Of a DNA stretch of 64,000 nucleotides, positions 39,999 through 47,841 are shown piece by piece. Made by a program: the position numbers and the translations under genes. Below the pieces are notes generated by a model. The model was given only the letters and a program-made list of their open reading frames with translations, was not told the origin of the DNA and did no database searches. Every line of letters begins with the position of its first letter. Position 1 is the stretch's first letter. The DNA lies in the NCBI GenBank assembly GCA_000961595.1, contig LADO01000055.1:85089-149088 (forward strand), written 5' to 3'. Source of the stretch: Peptococcaceae bacterium BRH_c4b (GTDB lineage Bacteria > Bacillota > Desulfotomaculia > Desulfotomaculales > Desulfocucumaceae).

Positions 39999-40766
39999 AT
40001 GTGCTTTATTGTTTTCGCGTATGATTGCCATCCGGATTACCTGTTTGTTCTTGCGGCAAACCGGGACGAATACTATTCGCGGCCCACAGCCCCGGCCCGT
40101 TTCTGGGAAGAAGCTCCGGATGTGCTGGCGGGCAAGGACCTCGAACAGTCCGGCACCTGGCTGGGTATATCACTCCGGGGCCGTTTAGCGGCCCTTACCA
40201 ATTACCGGGATCCGGCTTCACACAAAACAGGCGCGCCATCCAGAGGACACCTGGTGAAGGATTATCTTATTTCCTCAGAAAATCCCCTGACGTATCTTGA
40301 GAAGTTAGAGAAATTGCGGGAGGAGTACAACGGGTACAACCTGCTGCTTATGAATGGGGGTTCTATATGGTATTATTCCAATAGGATAGAAAACCCATTT
40401 AAAGTCAGCCCCGGAATTCACGGATTAAGCAATCATCTGCTGGATACGCCCTGGCCCAAGGTGGAAAAGGGGAAAACCGCCCTCAGCAGGATTATCAAAG
40501 GATCTGAAGACGTCCTGGTGGCCAGCCTCTTTAAACTCCTTTCAGACTGCGAGCGGGCCGGGGACGAAGACCTCCCGCGAACCGGAGTCACCCTCGAATG
40601 GGAGAGGCTTCTGTCTTCTATCTTTATTCAGAGTGAATCATACGGCACACGGTCTTCCGCCGTTCTCCTCGTTGAACGCGGCGGCCTCGTACGCTTTTAC
40701 GAACGTTCATTTGGAAGGCGGGGTCAGGCTCTTAACTTATTAACTTATTGTCATCTAATGGCTTAA
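39999..40766 (+). CDS. NRDE (TANGO2) family protein
   Basis: 255 residues beginning MCFIVFAYDCHPDYLFVLAANRDEYYSRPTAPARFW, the defining NRDE motif near residue 20, with GTWLGISLRGRLAALTNYRD, SRGHLVKDYL and HGLSNHLLDTPWPKVEKGK. Cys2 is the N-terminal nucleophile-like residue after Met removal, as in Ntn hydrolases. TANGO2 has been linked to haem or acyl-CoA/lipid homeostasis; the bacterial role is uncertain. ATG follows GAGAAGAGG. Confidence 0.88.
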   Translation: MCFIVFAYDCHPDYLFVLAANRDEYYSRPTAPARFWEEAPDVLAGKDLEQSGTWLGISLRGRLAALTNYRDPASHKTGAPSRGHLVKDYLISSENPLTYLEKLEKLREEYNGYNLLLMNGGSIWYYSNRIENPFKVSPGIHGLSNHLLDTPWPKVEKGKTALSRIIKGSEDVLVASLFKLLSDCERAGDEDLPRTGVTLEWERLLSSIFIQSESYGTRSSAVLLVERGGLVRFYERSFGRRGQALNLLTYCHLMA

Positions 40767-40938
40767 CTGTTTCTCGCCCATACAATTCTTTGTAATACCA
40801 TACAAAACAAAAAACGGTGAGTTTTCAGCGGGATTGGTCCATTTGGCTGAGCGGTTGCTGGGGGATGAAAGGTAGTGTTACTTGGTATACGTTACAATGA
40901 ACAAGGGGGATAATAAACGAACAGGGGGGATAATAAAC

Positions 40939-41622
40939 GTGAGAAGAATTGCAATTCTGATAGTATTGTTGGCGCTGAGTGCGTTTTTAGTTGGTTGCGG
41001 ACAAAAAACTGAGCCAACGTCACTGCCACCACCGGCTACACAAACTTATATCTCTCCACCAGCGCTAAAGATCCAACCAACTGACTTTGTAAATCTTAAA
41101 GAATATATTCCCACGGTGGAAGTTGAGCTGATTTATTTTACCGAGAATAATTTTACTAAGCAAAAGCTCTACGATAATCCTACAGCCTACTTGCGCAAAG
41201 GGACTGCCGATAAACTAAAAAAGGTTGCTGAAGAAGTCGCCGAACGTGGCTATCGCCTAAAAATATGGGATGCTTATCGACCACCTCGAATCCAGTTCAA
41301 AATGTGGGAGGCTTTTCCTGATAGTCGCTACGTAGCAAACCCACATAAAGGCTTCTCCTTTCATTCGCGGGGGTGCGCAATTGACCTGACCCTGGTTAAT
41401 TCCAACGGCATAGCACTGGATATGCCCAGTGCCTTTGACGAATTCAGCCTAAAAGCTAACCGTGATTATAGTGATGTAAGCCCAATCCAGTCGGCTAACG
41501 CCAGGTACTTGGAGGAAGTCATGGTCAAGCAGGGGTTTAGATCAATACAGACAGAGTGGTGGCATTTTGTTGATGCTGACGAAGAGAACTATGATGTAGC
41601 TCAAGATGACGTTTTGCCTTAA
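40939..41622 (+). CDS. VanX-like D-Ala-D-Ala dipeptidase lipoprotein
   Basis: 227 residues with a lipobox (LVGCGQK, Cys20 of the chosen start). The rest is a zinc D,D-dipeptidase: LYDNPTAYLRKGTADKL, KIWDAYRPPRIQ, SFHSRGCAIDLTLV (SxHxxGxAxD, zinc His and Asp) and TEWWHFVD (Glu base and third zinc His). GTG 40939 has AGGGGGG at the right distance; an in-frame codon at 40882 is unlikely. As a solitary lipoprotein without vanH/A it probably recycles cell-wall D-Ala-D-Ala rather than giving glycopeptide resistance. Confidence 0.87.
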   Translation: MRRIAILIVLLALSAFLVGCGQKTEPTSLPPPATQTYISPPALKIQPTDFVNLKEYIPTVEVELIYFTENNFTKQKLYDNPTAYLRKGTADKLKKVAEEVAERGYRLKIWDAYRPPRIQFKMWEAFPDSRYVANPHKGFSFHSRGCAIDLTLVNSNGIALDMPSAFDEFSLKANRDYSDVSPIQSANARYLEEVMVKQGFRSIQTEWWHFVDADEENYDVAQDDVLP

Positions 41623-41831
41623 GTTCCAGCCGTTCCATCTAATTAACCAAAAGGGAGACAAATGGGACAAAAGCTTTTAAGTGACCCATAGGAATCGGTA
41701 CTTGACAGCTGCGTTAAATACTAAGTATCCTATAGGAAGGTTTAAAGGAAAGTATATGTCGGGTCCAGTCTTTTTCCGGTAGCTGTTTTTAAAAATGCAA
41801 ATGTTTTTAAAATAAATACAAGGAGTTATTT

Positions 41832-42383
41832 ATGGATATAGGTCAAAACATCAAGACATACCGGAAAAATAAGGGTCTATCCCTTACCAAGGTGGCTGAG
41901 CTAACTGGATATTCTGTAAGTTTTTTGAGCCAGATTGAACGAAATATTGCTAACCCCTCGATTAATTCTTTAAAAAAAATCAGTGATGTGCTGGGAATTC
42001 AACTGGCATATTTTTTTAATGATCAGGAAAATGGTCAGACAGATGAGAAGCAATATGTTGTTCGGACATATAACAGAAAGAAATTGGCCAATCAGGAATC
42101 GAAGGTGGAAATGTACCTGTTATCCCCAAATCTTAATAATAAAATTGAACTGATATTAATCATAGCCCAGCCCGGAGGCAAAAGCGGAGATTACTACCGG
42201 CATAAAGGCGAAGAATGTGGTTTTGTGATTAAGGGTTCATTATGTCTTGATCTGGGCGGTCAGTCTTTTGACCTGGATGAGGGGGACGCCATTCAATTTA
42301 ATTGTGATACCCCTCATAAATGGAAAAACAAGGGTTTGGATGTTTCAGTGTCTTTATGGGCTATTACACCTCCATCTTATTGA
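41832..42383 (+). CDS. XRE-cupin transcriptional regulator
   Basis: 183 residues: N-terminal Cro/CI helix-turn-helix (IGQNIKTYRKNKGLSLTKVAELTGYSVSFLSQIERNIANPSINSLKKISDVLG) and C-terminal cupin (GDYYRHKGEECGFVIKGSLCLDLGGQSFDLDEGDAIQFNCDTPHKWKNKG) as in PuuR/SinR-like small-molecule-sensing regulators. It lies 595 bases upstream of the bcr-aor operon on the same strand, separated by two terminators, and is the best local candidate regulator; its own upstream region contains the palindrome TCCTATAGGA at 41727-41736. Confidence 0.9.
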   Translation: MDIGQNIKTYRKNKGLSLTKVAELTGYSVSFLSQIERNIANPSINSLKKISDVLGIQLAYFFNDQENGQTDEKQYVVRTYNRKKLANQESKVEMYLLSPNLNNKIELILIIAQPGGKSGDYYRHKGEECGFVIKGSLCLDLGGQSFDLDEGDAIQFNCDTPHKWKNKGLDVSVSLWAITPPSY

Positions 42384-42473
42384 TTTTTTACAATCGCCTT
42401 CTTTAGTCATATTCTTTTCGTCCGTTCCGATAAAAATCTTCTTTAACATATAAAAAATTCCTGTGAGGCTGAA

Positions 42474-42501
42474 CCGCCTGTTTTGAAAAGGCGGCTTTTT
42501 T
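42474..42501 (+). terminator. Rho-independent terminator after the XRE-cupin gene
   Basis: CCGCCT (42474-42479) pairs with AGGCGG (42489-42494), then six T (42496-42501). Confidence 0.8.
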
Positions 42502-42561
42502 GTCGTTAAGTAATTCAGGAAAGCATATGCCATATTAACATATTAGAACGTCTAAACTGAG

Positions 42562-42580
42562 CCGCCCGTTGGGCGGTTTT
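42562..42580 (+). terminator. Second terminator, upstream of the bcr-aor promoter
   Basis: CCGCCC (42562-42567), loop GTT, GGGCGG (42571-42576), then four T. With the previous one it insulates the operon from the regulator gene. Confidence 0.7.
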
Positions 42581-42592
42581 ATATGTTTTGCA

Positions 42593-42620
42593 TTGACAGT
42601 AAAATAATATTTAGTATAAT
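42593..42620 (+). promoter_or_regulatory. Sigma-A-type promoter of the bcr-aor operon
   Basis: TTGACA at 42593-42598 and TATAAT at 42615-42620 are both perfect consensus, 16 bases apart. Transcription would start near 42627, leaving about 350 bases of leader before the first gene. Confidence 0.7.
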
Positions 42621-42711
42621 TTAAGTATATTTAAATAGTGCGAATATATTGTAATATTTGAAAAAAGCTGAACCGACGTATATCTACGGGATTGGATATA
42701 ACGAGATAATA

Positions 42712-42775
42712 AATTGTACAATTTAAATATTACTTAATAATTGTACAATTTAAATATTACTTAATATTGGTACAT
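42712..42775. promoter_or_regulatory. Three tandem palindromic boxes, 27-bp period
   Basis: Two exact 27-base copies (42712-42738, 42739-42765) each begin with the palindrome AATTGTACAATT; a third degenerate box has GTAC at 42770. The GTAC centres fall at 42716, 42743 and 42770, exactly 27 bases apart. They lie 90-145 bases downstream of the predicted start of transcription and may be operators for a local regulator, possibly the XRE-cupin protein. Confidence 0.5.
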
Positions 42776-42951
42776 TATGTAAAAGCTCACACTATTCCCG
42801 GATGGGTAAAAATGGTGGATTGGTGAAGGGGATTTTGCAATTTCCGTTGCGGCTGTTCATTAAGTTAAAGAAAGGGGTGACAACTTGGAAGGCATTGATT
42901 AAGGCCGGGGGTTGATGTTTCAGATTGGTGCCCACACGGATAGCAAATGTG

Positions 42952-42969
42952 CCTTGAGTGGCAAGGAGG
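42952..42969 (+). promoter_or_regulatory. Hairpin touching the bcrB ribosome site
   Basis: CCTTG (42952-42956) pairs with CAAGG (42962-42966), and the AAGGAGG Shine-Dalgarno is at 42963-42969. It could modulate translation; a short stem, so low confidence. The preceding 42780-42950 stretch holds no gene. Confidence 0.35.
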
Positions 42970-42977
42970 CTTGAAAA

Positions 42978-44330
42978 ATGGAAGAAAAAAAGAAGAAAAA
43001 ATCATCGGCTAAAACGCTGCAAACAGCAAGGGAAGCAGGTTATTTCGGCAAAAAAATGCTTGCCGGCACACGCCAGGCTTACGAAGAAGGTAAACCGGTG
43101 GCCTGGTCCATGGTTGACTGGTGGATGGGTAGCACTATCACCAAGGCCATGGGGATAGAACTTTGTTACCCTGAAAATTACGGTGCTTTTTGCGCATCGG
43201 TAAGGAAAGCTGAGCCTAATCTGGATTATGCCGAAAGTGACGGCGTTCCGAATACCATCTGCGGTTACGCCCGAAATTGCATAGGTTATACCCGTAAATT
43301 GAAAGAAAACAATTTCATCATTCCGGAAGACTCCCCCAGCGGCGGCATGCCCAAGCCGCTCTTTCTCCTGGCCTGCGGCGCTGTATGCGACGCCAGGTAC
43401 AAATGGTTCCAAAGCCTTGGCCGGTACATGGAGGTGCCTGTATGGACGTTGGAATTTCCCCAGACCGGTGTTAATGAGTACTTCATGGGAGACAACAAGA
43501 AAGACAACATCAAGTTTATGGTCCAGGAGTTAAGAGAGTTTATCGCCTTTTTGGAAAACCTTCTGGGCAAGAAGATGGACTGGGATAACCTGAGCGGGAA
43601 ATTGGATACATTCTTTAAGACACACGAGTTGGCGCACAAAGTCGACTTGTTAAGGAAATCGGTTCCGTCCCCGGCCGTATGTACGGATTTCTGGTCGATC
43701 ATGATACCTCACCTGTACATGCCGGAGGACCCGGAGGCGCTTGATTTTTATCAGAGGGTATACGACGAAGTAAAGTACAAGGTAGACAATAAGATCGGCG
43801 CCATTCCCAACGAGAAATACAGGATGCTGTTCGGCGAGCTGCCTCCCTGGCATACTCTTGGCATATTTGATGAATTTGCAGAAAAATACGGGGTGGCGTT
43901 TGCTTTTGAAAGCTGGAACTACCATGTTCCCAGCCCCCTTCCCGATGATGAGCGGTATGGCATTAACGATCCCCTGGAACTTATAGCCAGGTATTCCTAT
44001 CACAAGTTTAACGAACACGCCCAGGTTGCCAGAGAACAGTGCATGGAACCTACCCTCTTCACTGCTCCTTATATGAAGTTTGTTAAGGATTACAAAGCCG
44101 ACGGGTTATTCTGCCATCCCCTGATTTCCTGCCGCCCGGCCACCTATACCCTGATGCACGTACGCAACCTGCTGATGGAAAAATTTAAGGTTCCGTCGGT
44201 CGTCGTTGAGGGAGACATCGTTGACCTCAGGGTATTCAACGAAGAAGAGGCCCACTCCAAAATGGAGGCCTTTATTGAAACAATGGACCATTACCGGGAG
44301 GTAAGGAAAAAAGAAGGCTTTGAATGGTAA
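42978..44330 (+). CDS. bcrB: Benzoyl-CoA reductase-type subunit B/O (BcrB/BzdO-like)
   Basis: 450 residues, the larger of the two substrate-reducing chains of an ATP-dependent (class I) aryl-CoA reductase, family of 2-hydroxyacyl-CoA dehydratase/BCR subunits. It matches BcrB/BzdO in size and layout: WSMVDWWMGSTITKAMGIELCYPENYGAF, a Cys-rich segment SDGVPNTICGYARNC, LACGAVCDARYKWFQ and FCHPLISCRPATY. Several Cys are candidates for 4Fe-4S ligation. Reduction of the aromatic ring requires the activator chains encoded downstream. Assignment to benzoyl-CoA itself is not certain; other aromatic or 2-hydroxyacyl-CoA substrates are possible. ATG follows AAGGAGG. Confidence 0.82.
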   Translation: MEEKKKKKSSAKTLQTAREAGYFGKKMLAGTRQAYEEGKPVAWSMVDWWMGSTITKAMGIELCYPENYGAFCASVRKAEPNLDYAESDGVPNTICGYARNCIGYTRKLKENNFIIPEDSPSGGMPKPLFLLACGAVCDARYKWFQSLGRYMEVPVWTLEFPQTGVNEYFMGDNKKDNIKFMVQELREFIAFLENLLGKKMDWDNLSGKLDTFFKTHELAHKVDLLRKSVPSPAVCTDFWSIMIPHLYMPEDPEALDFYQRVYDEVKYKVDNKIGAIPNEKYRMLFGELPPWHTLGIFDEFAEKYGVAFAFESWNYHVPSPLPDDERYGINDPLELIARYSYHKFNEHAQVAREQCMEPTLFTAPYMKFVKDYKADGLFCHPLISCRPATYTLMHVRNLLMEKFKVPSVVVEGDIVDLRVFNEEEAHSKMEAFIETMDHYREVRKKEGFEW

Positions 44331-44348
44331 AGAAAGGGGGTATTACTT

Positions 44349-45500
44349 ATGTCTGATCTAAAAGGACTGGCCCGGGCGGCGCAAATATACAGGGGCCGCC
44401 ACGAAAGGGCTAAAGAAATAAAAGCCGGGGGTGGCAAAGTAGCCGGTTATTTTTGCTGCTATCCCCCCCTTGAACTGATGACCTCTTTGGACTACATGCC
44501 CTTGAGGATTTTGGGGGATATGAACGAGCCTTTGACCGAGGCGGACACCTACCTGCCCACGGCAATGTGCTGCTTTTACCGGAGCGTGCTGGACACTGCC
44601 ATGAAGGGGAGATTTGATTTCATAGACGCCTTCATCGGTGCCCATGCCTGTGACGGGGCTGAAAGGGTAAGCTATATCTGGAAATCCTACCTTAAGAGCC
44701 CGTGTTCCTTTTACCTGGACGTGCCCCATACAAACCACGCCGCTTCCATTGAACTCTTCAAAAAACAACTGATGTACCTGGGCGAAGAGCTGGAAAAAAC
44801 CGCCGGTAAAAAGGCCAACAGGGAAATGCTCAAGCAGGCGGTGGCGCTTCATAACAAGCAGAGGTCCCTGGTGCGCCGGCTTTATAGCCTGAACAAGGGC
44901 GATCCTCCCCTCATGTCCGGGTCCGAAATATTACAGGTACTCATAGCCATAATGTGTATCCCGGCGGTAGAGGGCAACGCGCTGCTGGAGGAGGTTATTG
45001 AAGAGGTCAAAGTAAGGGCGGGCGGGCCCAAGCAAAGAAAGGGCAGGATACTTGTCTGGGGCTCATTGATAGACGATATCGCCCTCACCGGACTTATCGA
45101 AGACTGCGGGTTAAATATAGTCATAGACGATACCGCCATTGGCACCAGGAGTTTTTGGGTGGATGTGGATGAAACAGAGGATCCTTTCGATGGGCTGGCC
45201 ATTCGCTACCTCGACAAAGTAGTCTGCCCCCGGACCTTCAGGGACACCAAACAAACCCGCATGGAAGACCTGGACAACAGGTTTGGCTATCTGAAAAAGA
45301 TGGTCAAAGAATGGAACGTCAACGGGGTGTACTTCAATATAATCCGCAACTGTGACATACACGGCTATGAAATTCCTGAATTAAGGGATTACCTTGAAGG
45401 TATTGGACTGCCCGTGCTGGTCATTGAGCAGGACTATTCCACCACCGCCCTGGAACCTCTGAGGACAAGGTTCCAGGCTTTTGCAGAAAACATAGGCTAG
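44349..45500 (+). CDS. bcrC: Benzoyl-CoA reductase-type subunit C/N (BcrC/BzdN-like)
   Basis: 383 residues; second substrate-reducing chain, BcrC/BzdN size class. Seen: GYFCCYPPLELMTSLDYMPLRILGD, YLPTAMCCFYRSVLDTA, FIGAHACDGAERVSYIWK, and RNCDIHGYE, which supply Cys for a shared 4Fe-4S cluster with the previous chain. The gene starts 18 bases after bcrB. A strong intercistronic hairpin follows the stop (45507-45546), after which the ATPase subunits begin. Confidence 0.82.
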   Translation: MSDLKGLARAAQIYRGRHERAKEIKAGGGKVAGYFCCYPPLELMTSLDYMPLRILGDMNEPLTEADTYLPTAMCCFYRSVLDTAMKGRFDFIDAFIGAHACDGAERVSYIWKSYLKSPCSFYLDVPHTNHAASIELFKKQLMYLGEELEKTAGKKANREMLKQAVALHNKQRSLVRRLYSLNKGDPPLMSGSEILQVLIAIMCIPAVEGNALLEEVIEEVKVRAGGPKQRKGRILVWGSLIDDIALTGLIEDCGLNIVIDDTAIGTRSFWVDVDETEDPFDGLAIRYLDKVVCPRTFRDTKQTRMEDLDNRFGYLKKMVKEWNVNGVYFNIIRNCDIHGYEIPELRDYLEGIGLPVLVIEQDYSTTALEPLRTRFQAFAENIG

Positions 45501-45506
45501 TTGCCT

Positions 45507-45546
45507 GGTTAGTTAAGTCTGCCCTGAACGGGCAGCTTAACTAACC
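45507..45546 (+). other. Intercistronic hairpin between bcrC and the ASKHA subunit gene
   Basis: GGTTAGTTAAG (45507-45517) pairs perfectly with CTTAACTAACC (45536-45546), and CTGCCC with GGGCAG inside; 17 bp in all with a single bulged T and 5-base loop. No T tract follows, so it is a poor terminator; an RNA-processing or stability element is more likely. Confidence 0.5.
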
Positions 45547-45573
45547 TTATCTTTAATTAAAGAAGGGATTAAA

Positions 45574-46416
45574 TTGTTTTTTGCCGGCATCGACATCGGG
45601 TCAACCATCACCAAAGTAGTCATCAAAAATGAAGAGGGAATACTCGTCTCAACCGCTCAGCCCACCGGGGCGGAACATCGCAGGCTGGCCCACGAAGTAA
45701 TCAAGGGCGCCCTTAAAAAGGCGGGATTAACCTTTGACCAGATAGATTTTATAGTAGCCACCGGATACGGCAGGATTAACGTTCCTTTTGCCGATGCCCA
45801 GGTCAGTGAAATCACTTGCCACATGCGGGGCGTAAGCTGGCTCTTTCCCGGTGTAAGCACTGTTATTGACATCGGTGGCCAGGACTGTAAAGGGATTAAA
45901 GTAGCCGGCGGCAGGATGAGAAATTTTATCATGAATGACAAGTGTGCAGCGGGAACCGGAAGATTCCTTGAAGTAATATCTGATACGCTGGGATTAAAGC
46001 TGGAGGACATAGGGGAAATATCCCTGCGTTCAGATAATCCGGCAGGCGTAAGTAAAACCTGCACCATTTTTGCCGAGCAGGAGGTATTATTACGTCTTTC
46101 CGAGGGTGTGTCTGTTGAAGATATACTGGCGGGGCTCCACAAGGCCCTGGCCGGAAGAATACATTCAATGGTTAGCAAAATAAAAATAGAAAAAGATGTG
46201 GTTATTACCGGAGGGGGCGCCAAAAACGCCGGTTTGTGCAAGTACCTGGAAGAAAGGATTGGTTTTCCGGTGCTGATACCTTCGGAGCCGTTAATTACGG
46301 GTGCGCTCGGAGCATCCATATTAGCCCAGGAAATGGCTGCCAAAACCTCCGCAGACGAGCAGGTTAAAAAGGAAAGAAAACTGGAAGCGGTCACCTTTTT
46401 CGATAAAGAAGATTGA
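45574..46416 (+). CDS. ASKHA-family ATPase/activator subunit, first (BzdQ/BcrA-like)
   Basis: 280 residues of the BcrA/BadF-type acetate/sugar kinase-hsp70-actin fold: phosphate-binding GIDIGSTITKVVI at the start, IDIGGQDCKG (phosphate 2), and GGGAKNAGL (adenosine motif). The two cluster-bridging Cys are in NDKCAAGTGRFLE and SKTCTIFAEQEV. This type couples hydrolysis of ATP to injection of low-potential electrons into the BCR active site. TTG start near a GAAGG site. Exact one-to-one naming (P or Q, A or D) cannot be decided by eye. Confidence 0.85.
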   Translation: MFFAGIDIGSTITKVVIKNEEGILVSTAQPTGAEHRRLAHEVIKGALKKAGLTFDQIDFIVATGYGRINVPFADAQVSEITCHMRGVSWLFPGVSTVIDIGGQDCKGIKVAGGRMRNFIMNDKCAAGTGRFLEVISDTLGLKLEDIGEISLRSDNPAGVSKTCTIFAEQEVLLRLSEGVSVEDILAGLHKALAGRIHSMVSKIKIEKDVVITGGGAKNAGLCKYLEERIGFPVLIPSEPLITGALGASILAQEMAAKTSADEQVKKERKLEAVTFFDKED

Positions 46417-46442
46417 CGGAGAGAAAGAGAGAGGGTACATTA

Positions 46443-47228
46443 ATGTTATACAAAGCCGGGCTGGATATCGGATCGGTGATGGCCAAAGCCGTGATTATGG
46501 ATGACCGCGATATCCTGTCTTATAGCATCAGGCCTATCAATGGAAATTTTGCTGCGGCTGCCGGTGCAGTCCTTGAGGAAACGCTGGCTAAAGCCGGTCT
46601 ATTCCTGGAAAAGTTGGACGTTATCGGCTCTACCGGCCTGGGGGCTTCTTTTTTAAGCTGTCCCCATATGGAAATAACAGATGTAGCCTGCCAGGGCCGC
46701 GGTATAAATTATCTTTTTCCTTCCGCAAGAATGGTCATTGAAGTGGGGGATCAGTCCAGCAGGGTAATCAAGTTAACCGAAAAGGGAAAGATTGCCGATT
46801 GTATAATCAACGATAGGTGCGCGGCTGGGAGCGGCAGGATTTTGCAAATAATAGCCAAGGTCCTGCGGATAAATATCAATGAACTGGGTGGACTGTCTTT
46901 AAAATCTACCAACTCGGTCAGATTCAGCACCGGTTGTTCTGTCTTTGCGGAAACGGAGGCAATTTCACGCATTGCCGAGGGCACCAAAATGGAGGACATC
47001 ATTGCCGGCCTTCATTATGCCATGGCTATTAAGATATACGGCATGGCACAAAAGGCGAAGCTGGAAGATATATGCGCCTTTACCGGCGGAGGCGCCAAAA
47101 ATTTGGGGCTTGTCAAGATGATCGGGGAAACCATAGGGAAAAACCTTTTAGTTCCGGAAGAGCCCTTTATCACCGGCGCTATCGGCGCCGCCCTGATGGC
47201 CCTGGAAAAGGCCGGTTCCCCTTGCTGA
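46443..47228 (+). CDS. ASKHA-family ATPase/activator subunit, second (BzdP/BcrD-like)
   Basis: 261 residues, diverged paralogue of the previous chain: GLDIGSVMAKAVIM, VIEVGDQSSRVIK (phosphate-2 region with Gly-Asp-Gln-Ser replacing GGQD), NDRCAAGSGRILQ and STGCSVFAETEAI Cys motifs, GGGAKNLGL. Two distinct ASKHA chains next to B and C chains is the class I benzoyl-CoA reductase plan; 2-hydroxyacyl-CoA dehydratases have one homodimeric activator. ATG 46443 is preferred over a TTG at 46413, which would overlap the upstream stop. Confidence 0.83.
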   Translation: MLYKAGLDIGSVMAKAVIMDDRDILSYSIRPINGNFAAAAGAVLEETLAKAGLFLEKLDVIGSTGLGASFLSCPHMEITDVACQGRGINYLFPSARMVIEVGDQSSRVIKLTEKGKIADCIINDRCAAGSGRILQIIAKVLRININELGGLSLKSTNSVRFSTGCSVFAETEAISRIAEGTKMEDIIAGLHYAMAIKIYGMAQKAKLEDICAFTGGGAKNLGLVKMIGETIGKNLLVPEEPFITGAIGAALMALEKAGSPC

Positions 47229-47308
47229 TAAGTTATCATAGGAACACTTTTGTTCATTCGCTTATGTTTATACTTTACCGGAGCAAAGTAAAAAGAGGAG
47301 AAAAAGTT

Positions 47309-47794
47309 ATGTATAAAATTTTAAGCGCAGATTTGGAAAAATGCACCGGCTGCAGGACATGCGAACTTGTGTGTTCGATGAAGCATCACGATGAATATAA
47401 TCCCCAAAAGTCAAGAATTCGTGTTTACAATTTCGTTGAGCAGGGATACTTTGTACCCGTCGTTTGCTTACATTGCAACGAGGCCTATTGTGAGAAAGTC
47501 TGCCCGGCCGGCGCTATAACAGTGAATTACGACGAGAAAAAGGGCGTCAGGGCGGTTCAGATATCAAAGGAAAAATGCGTGGGGTGCAAGATGTGCATAT
47601 TTGCATGTCCTTTCGGAAATGTACGCTTTATTGAAGATGGGTATTCCGATAAGTGCGATCTTTGCGGCGGCGATCCCGAATGTGTCAAATCCTGCGCCAA
47701 GGAAGCCCTGAAATTTAAAGAAGTAAGTGCCAGCTACATGCAAAAAATCAAGTCTACTGCAGAAAAAATCCTGGCAGCCTATCAACAAACTTAA
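47309..47794 (+). CDS. Four-cluster ferredoxin-type electron transfer subunit (AorA-like)
   Basis: 161 residues carrying four CxxCxxCxxxC-type 4Fe-4S motifs: CTGCRTCELVC, CLHCNEAYCEKVC, CVGCKMCIFAC and CDLCGGDPECVKSC, in the HycB/DmsB-like arrangement. This size and arrangement matches AorA of the Aromatoleum aldehyde oxidoreductase. It would ferry electrons among the W enzyme, the FAD subunit and possibly the BCR. ATG 47309 follows AGAGGAG. The 80-base gap before it has no hairpin. Confidence 0.85.
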   Translation: MYKILSADLEKCTGCRTCELVCSMKHHDEYNPQKSRIRVYNFVEQGYFVPVVCLHCNEAYCEKVCPAGAITVNYDEKKGVRAVQISKEKCVGCKMCIFACPFGNVRFIEDGYSDKCDLCGGDPECVKSCAKEALKFKEVSASYMQKIKSTAEKILAAYQQT

Positions 47795-47841
47795 CAGGGT
47801 ATTTCCTTTAAACTAAACTTTTTCCCGGAGGATTTATAAAA

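Noticed and set aside
42712..42775. Possible CRISPR array
   Set aside because: Units are adjacent without spacers and only two-and-a-half copies exist; fits tandem operators.
45657..46394. 245-residue minus-strand frame opposite the first ASKHA gene
   Set aside because: Shadow; no domain or start signals, and the plus-strand protein is clear.
42978..47228. Interpretation as 2-hydroxyacyl-CoA dehydratase with activator
   Set aside because: Two different ASKHA chains next to B and C chains of BcrB/BcrC size fit class I BCR better, though a novel substrate is not excluded.
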